In this document: in pieces, positions 6,635-9,589 of the stretch
How the letters are laid out: every line of letters begins with the position of its first letter
Position numbering within the stretch: the stretch's first letter is position 1
Origin: JAXDLK01 sp034666665
GTDB lineage: Bacteria; Desulfobacterota; Binatia; JACPRU01
DNA: 9,589 bases
Direction: 5' to 3'
NCBI GenBank assembly: GCA_034666665.1
Contig: JAXDLK010000199.1
Location: 1 to 9,589, forward strand
The notes under the pieces: generated by a model
Seen by the model: only the letters and a program-made list of their open reading frames with translations
The model's database searches: none
Told to the model about the DNA's origin: nothing
Program-made: the position numbers and the translations under genes

Positions 6635-7562
6635 TCTCGTCGAGCACGCGCGGATCCCGCGCCCAGTCGCGCCGCACCTTGACGAACAGCTGGAGGTGGA
6701 AGCGGACCCCGAAGAACGCCTCGAGATCGAGACGCGCCCGCTGGCCGATCTCACGAATCCGCGAGCCGCCTTCGCCGATCAGGATCTTCTTCTGCGAGTC
6801 ACGCTCGACGAAGATCGTCGCGTGGACGACGTTCAGGTTCCGTTCTGGCTTCTCGACGAAGCTCTCCACCAGAACGGCCGTCCGATAGGGGATCTCCTCG
6901 GCCGTCAGCTCGAAGACCTTCTCGCGGACGAACTCCTGGACGATCGTGCGGCCGCTCTGGTCGGTGAGGTCGTCTTCCGGGTACAGCGCCGGCCCCGCCG
7001 GCAAACGCCGCGCGACGATGCTCTCGAGCTCGTCCACGTTCTCCCCGGTCGCCGCGCTGATCGGTACGACGTCGACGTCGGGATGGCGGGTGCCGAGCTC
7101 GGCGAGGAGCGGGATCATTCTCTCTCGCGGGAGAAGATCGATCTTGTTCGCTGCGATCACCCACGGCCGGCCGCTCGCCGTCACCCGGCGCCCGGCTTCG
7201 CGGTCGCTCTCTCCGGTGCCGTTCGCCGCGTCGACCACGAGCACGACGACGTCGGCGTCGGCGATCGTCTGCCGCGCCGTCTGCTCCATGCGTTCGTTCA
7301 TCAGGGTCTTCTCGGGAAGGCGGCCGCGAAGACCCGGAGCGTCGATCCAGACGGTCTGCCACTCCGGCGTCGTGCGGATGCCGAGCACCCGGGAACGAGT
7401 CGTCTGCGGCTTCGGCGTGACGATCGCGAGCTTGGCGCCGAGAACGCGGTTCAGCAAGGTCGACTTGCCGACGTTCGGACGGCCGGCGATCGCCACCGTC
7501 CCGCAACGGAAGGTGGAATGTACTCGCTCTCCGCCCTCTGTGATAGGTTCCGCCTTCTCCAT
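6624..7562 (-). CDS. era: GTPase Era
   Basis: Essential GTPase that binds 16S rRNA near its 3' end and assists 30S maturation, linking ribosome assembly to cell-cycle progress. The 312 residues match the family length. The G domain shows GRPNVGKS (27-34), TPKPQTTR (49-56), DAPG (74-77, where DTPG is more common) and NKID (139-142). The C-terminal type II KH domain has GEGG at 263-266 as its GxxG loop and ends with the characteristic VKVRRDWARDP. ATG at 7562-7560 is the only start-type codon close enough to give the family N-terminus; further upstream the frame translates to basic low-complexity sequence overlying the divergent gene. No clear ribosome binding site precedes it. The start codon shares two bases with the ATG of the divergent TPR gene. 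It is the first gene of the era-der-permease cluster. Confidence 0.97.
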   Translation of the reverse strand: MEKAEPITEGGERVHSTFRCGTVAIAGRPNVGKSTLLNRVLGAKLAIVTPKPQTTRSRVLGIRTTPEWQTVWIDAPGLRGRLPEKTLMNERMEQTARQTIADADVVVLVVDAANGTGESDREAGRRVTASGRPWVIAANKIDLLPRERMIPLLAELGTRHPDVDVVPISAATGENVDELESIVARRLPAGPALYPEDDLTDQSGRTIVQEFVREKVFELTAEEIPYRTAVLVESFVEKPERNLNVVHATIFVERDSQKKILIGEGGSRIREIGQRARLDLEAFFGVRFHLQLFVKVRRDWARDPRVLDEIGI

Positions 7563-9519
7563 GTTCGCGTCGAGGCCGGTGTCAGAGCTCGTTCGGACCC
7601 TGGTCCTCTGTCTCCTCCTCCTTTTGCCTGATTCGGCGCGCGCGGAAAACGCCCTCGGCGCCGCGGGAGCGAGGATCGGTGGCTGGTTCACGGCGATCGC
7701 GCGTGCGCTCGCGCCGCGCCAGGCCGATGATCGCAACCTCGACCGCGCGCTCGCGACCTACGCGAGCGGCGATTACTTCGCCACCTACGTGTACGCCTCT
7801 CGCCTGCGTGGCGGAGCGACGGACCCGCTGCGCGACGAGGCAAACCTCTTGATGGGCCTCGCGGCGGCGGATGCCGGCCTTCGCGGCGAAGCGATTCCGC
7901 CACTCCGGTCCGTCCTCGAGGCGGATCGGGTGAGCCCGTACTATCCGGTCGCGCTCGGAGCGCTGGTGGAGCTCGAAGCCAGACTGGGCAACGACCGCTC
8001 CGCCGCCGACGCCGCCGAGCGATACTTCGCGGCCCTCTGGCGAAAGCCGCGGTCGGCGCGGGAAGCGCAGATCAATGCTCTCTTCCTCGAGCAGGGGAAT
8101 CTCTCGTCGGTGCAACAACCCCTCGATCTGCATTTCGCCCTCCGCGCCGAGGACCTCCACCAGAAGGACCGGCCCGCGGACCGCGCCGTATACCACGCCG
8201 GAATGGCGCTTCTCCGCCAGAAGAAATTCGCACCGGCGATCGCCTGCTTCGAGGCTCTGGAGCCGCAGAGCCCGTACTTTCCGTTCGCGCGGTACGGGTA
8301 TGGTCAGGCCCTCTACGGTCTCGGAAACTTCGCCGACGCGCGAACCGTGTTCGTTCAGGTCTATTCGTACCCGGCCCACGACCCCGGCGAGTCCTTCCTG
8401 CGCCACCGTGCGGCGCTGCTGATCGGCCAGCTCCTCTACGAGCTCGACGAGGATGACGCGGCGATCGAGTGGCTGCGGCGGGTCGCGGAAGGCGGACCCT
8501 TCGCCCTGCATGCCGTGCTGCTCTCGGCGGAGATCTACCGCAGCCGCGAGAAGCCGGCGCTCGCGGTGGTGTACCTGAAGGACCGCCCGGACGCCGTCGC
8601 GGAACCCAAGCTGGTCGCACAGGCCGCCGCCATGGACGCCTCGCTCCACCGCGACCTCGGCGACCTCCAGACGGCGGCGAAGCGACTCCAGGAGGCCGTC
8701 GGAGCTCTGCGGGCGTATGCGCGGAAGATCGACTCGCTCGGCGGAAAGGGCCGGGCGATCGACACGGTCCGCGGGCTGCTCGTCCGGCAGGAGGAGCGCG
8801 AGCAGCAGATGCGCGAGTGGAGGAGACGGAATCTGACGAACGCGATTCCCGATCTCGTCTACTACGACGCCGATCCGGGATGGATGTCGCGGATGATCGG
8901 CAAGTGGCTCGAGACCGGAGCTCGGACCGGGTCGGGCACGTTCCCGATCATCTACTATCCCGATCGCTTCGATCCCTTCAGCGCTCTGCCGGCACCGTCG
9001 ACCCCGGAGTTCGAGCCGCCGTCGGAGGACGGCGTGTTTCCGGCGCTCTTCCGCCGCTCGCTCAGCGACACGCTCGAGGAGGCGCTCCGGCGCGAGCTCG
9101 ACCTGCGCCGCGCGACGGAAGGAGCGGATCCGATTCACCTCCCGCTCCTCCTGCTCGACACCGAGCTCCGCCTGCGCGATTCGCACCAGCAGGCGGACGC
9201 CGAGGTACTGGACAGGCTCGGCGTGGGCGGCGATCTACGCGTGCGGACGAACGACGGACGTCCCCGCGCCGAGGTCGTGGCGCGAGCTCTGCGCGCGCTC
9301 CGGAACGGCGAGCCCGAGGTCGTTCGTCGTGATTTCCGCGATCTCGCCGGGCGTGAGCTCGAGCGCTGGCGCCGCTTCGAGCGAGACCTCCTGCTGCAGG
9401 CCGCGCAGCAGGAGAAGCGTGTCGTCGAGGAGCTCCTCTACGGTCTGGAGTTCGACCTGTCGCAGACGTTCTCGGAGAAGAAGCGTCGCTCGCGCGCGAC
9501 CGCGAAGCCGGGGTCCTGA
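7561..9519 (+). CDS. Secreted TPR-type protein of unknown function
   Basis: A 652-residue protein I do not recognise as a named family. Residues 1-28 look like a Sec signal peptide: R5/R12, a hydrophobic core LVLCLLLLL, and a probable cleavage after ARA (28/29). There is no lipobox, so a periplasmic location is inferred. Helical TPR-like repeats cover about 58-390. The clearest are 207-238 (YHAGMALLRQKKFAPAIACFEAL), 241-272 (YGYGQALYGLGNFADARTVF) and 283-310 (ALLIGQLLYELDEDDAAIEWL). An arginine/glutamate-rich segment (about 405-424), a proline-rich linker (476-488) and a charged helical C-terminus (about 500-645, possibly coiled coil) follow. Such scaffolds usually mediate protein contacts; no catalytic motif is seen. 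The ATG at 7561 lacks a Shine-Dalgarno sequence. GTG at 7579 is an alternative, with GAGG only three bases upstream, and still keeps the signal peptide. Confidence 0.88.
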   Translation: MFASRPVSELVRTLVLCLLLLLPDSARAENALGAAGARIGGWFTAIARALAPRQADDRNLDRALATYASGDYFATYVYASRLRGGATDPLRDEANLLMGLAAADAGLRGEAIPPLRSVLEADRVSPYYPVALGALVELEARLGNDRSAADAAERYFAALWRKPRSAREAQINALFLEQGNLSSVQQPLDLHFALRAEDLHQKDRPADRAVYHAGMALLRQKKFAPAIACFEALEPQSPYFPFARYGYGQALYGLGNFADARTVFVQVYSYPAHDPGESFLRHRAALLIGQLLYELDEDDAAIEWLRRVAEGGPFALHAVLLSAEIYRSREKPALAVVYLKDRPDAVAEPKLVAQAAAMDASLHRDLGDLQTAAKRLQEAVGALRAYARKIDSLGGKGRAIDTVRGLLVRQEEREQQMREWRRRNLTNAIPDLVYYDADPGWMSRMIGKWLETGARTGSGTFPIIYYPDRFDPFSALPAPSTPEFEPPSEDGVFPALFRRSLSDTLEEALRRELDLRRATEGADPIHLPLLLLDTELRLRDSHQQADAEVLDRLGVGGDLRVRTNDGRPRAEVVARALRALRNGEPEVVRRDFRDLAGRELERWRRFERDLLLQAAQQEKRVVEELLYGLEFDLSQTFSEKKRRSRATAKPGS

Positions 9520-9529
9520 ACCGCCCGCC

Positions 9530-9589
9530 TCACTCCGGGCCGAGGAACAGCGTCGCGACGCCATGCGTCTCACCGTGCACGGTGAAGAC
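9530..9589 (-). CDS. Probable C-terminal end of a leftward gene (fragment)
   Basis: The minus strand reads 19 codons, VFTVHGETHGVATLFLGPE, then TGA at 9532-9530. The VHGE signature followed by A..L resembles the last conserved motif of beta-CASP metallo-beta-lactamase RNA nucleases, but 19 residues are too few to assign a family. The fragment converges on the TPR gene with a 10-base gap, a spacing consistent with the tight packing elsewhere. It could also be a chance open frame in GC-rich DNA. Confidence 0.4.
   Translation of the reverse strand, partial: VFTVHGETHGVATLFLGPE

Noticed and set aside
6635..6754. A 40-residue N-terminal extension of Der from an ATG at 6754.
   Set aside because: It overlaps the era KH-domain coding sequence and translates to Ser/Arg low-complexity sequence absent from the family. 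TTG 6634 gives a normal N-terminus.
6946..7560. An upstream extension of the TPR protein frame on the plus strand.
   Set aside because: It is antisense to era with unrelated low-complexity translation. A signal peptide begins immediately after ATG 7561, which marks the true start.
7563..7736. A 58-residue N-terminal extension of Era.
   Set aside because: It overlies the signal peptide region of the divergent gene, is basic and low in complexity, and Era proteins begin about 20-30 residues before the P-loop.
9520..9529. A terminator between the TPR gene and the converging fragment.
   Set aside because: The gap is ten bases, with no stem-loop plus T-run visible.

Overview
This is a GC-rich, densely packed bacterial chromosomal segment made mostly of core housekeeping genes. 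The gene order (guaB-guaA-dnaE on one side, era-der-transporter on the other), the deltaproteobacteria-like flavour of several proteins (an impression, not a search result) and the frequent GTG/TTG starts suggest a Gram-negative of deltaproteobacterial grade (Myxococcota, Desulfobacterota or Binatota type). No rRNA or phylogenetic marker was compared, so the lineage is only a guess. An AmpG-like muropeptide permease and a Sec-signal protein fit a Gram-negative envelope. I see no tRNA, rRNA, CRISPR array, insertion sequence, prophage gene or sign of recent transfer.

Layout. Positions 1-361 (minus) hold the first 120 codons of dnaE, cut by the window edge. Upstream of it on the same strand are guaA (366-1895) and guaB (1902-3371), separated by only 4 and 6 bases, so guaB-guaA-dnaE looks like one operon read leftwards. 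A 196-base divergent intergenic region (3372-3567) contains two perfect 12-bp palindromes. A gamma-class carbonic anhydrase family gene (3568-4083) runs rightwards and overlaps tail-to-tail by 13 bases with the second leftward cluster: era (6624-7562), der (5246-6634) and an AmpG-like permease (4071-5249). That cluster is joined by 11- and 4-base overlaps. Divergent from era, with start codons sharing two bases of the same CATG, is a 652-residue secreted TPR-type protein of unknown function (7561-9519). The last 60 bases contain a probable C-terminal end of a leftward gene.

How the genes work together. GuaB and GuaA carry out the two steps IMP to XMP to GMP. Linking them to the replicative polymerase puts guanine nucleotide supply beside DNA synthesis. 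Era and Der are the GTPases that finish the 30S and 50S ribosomal subunits, so the second cluster couples ribosome maturation to a cell-wall recycling type permease. No obviously new system is visible. The points most worth a second look are the zero-spacing divergent start at 7560-7563, the uncharacterised TPR protein, the palindromes upstream of guaB, and the missing glutamine in the GuaA glutaminase signature.
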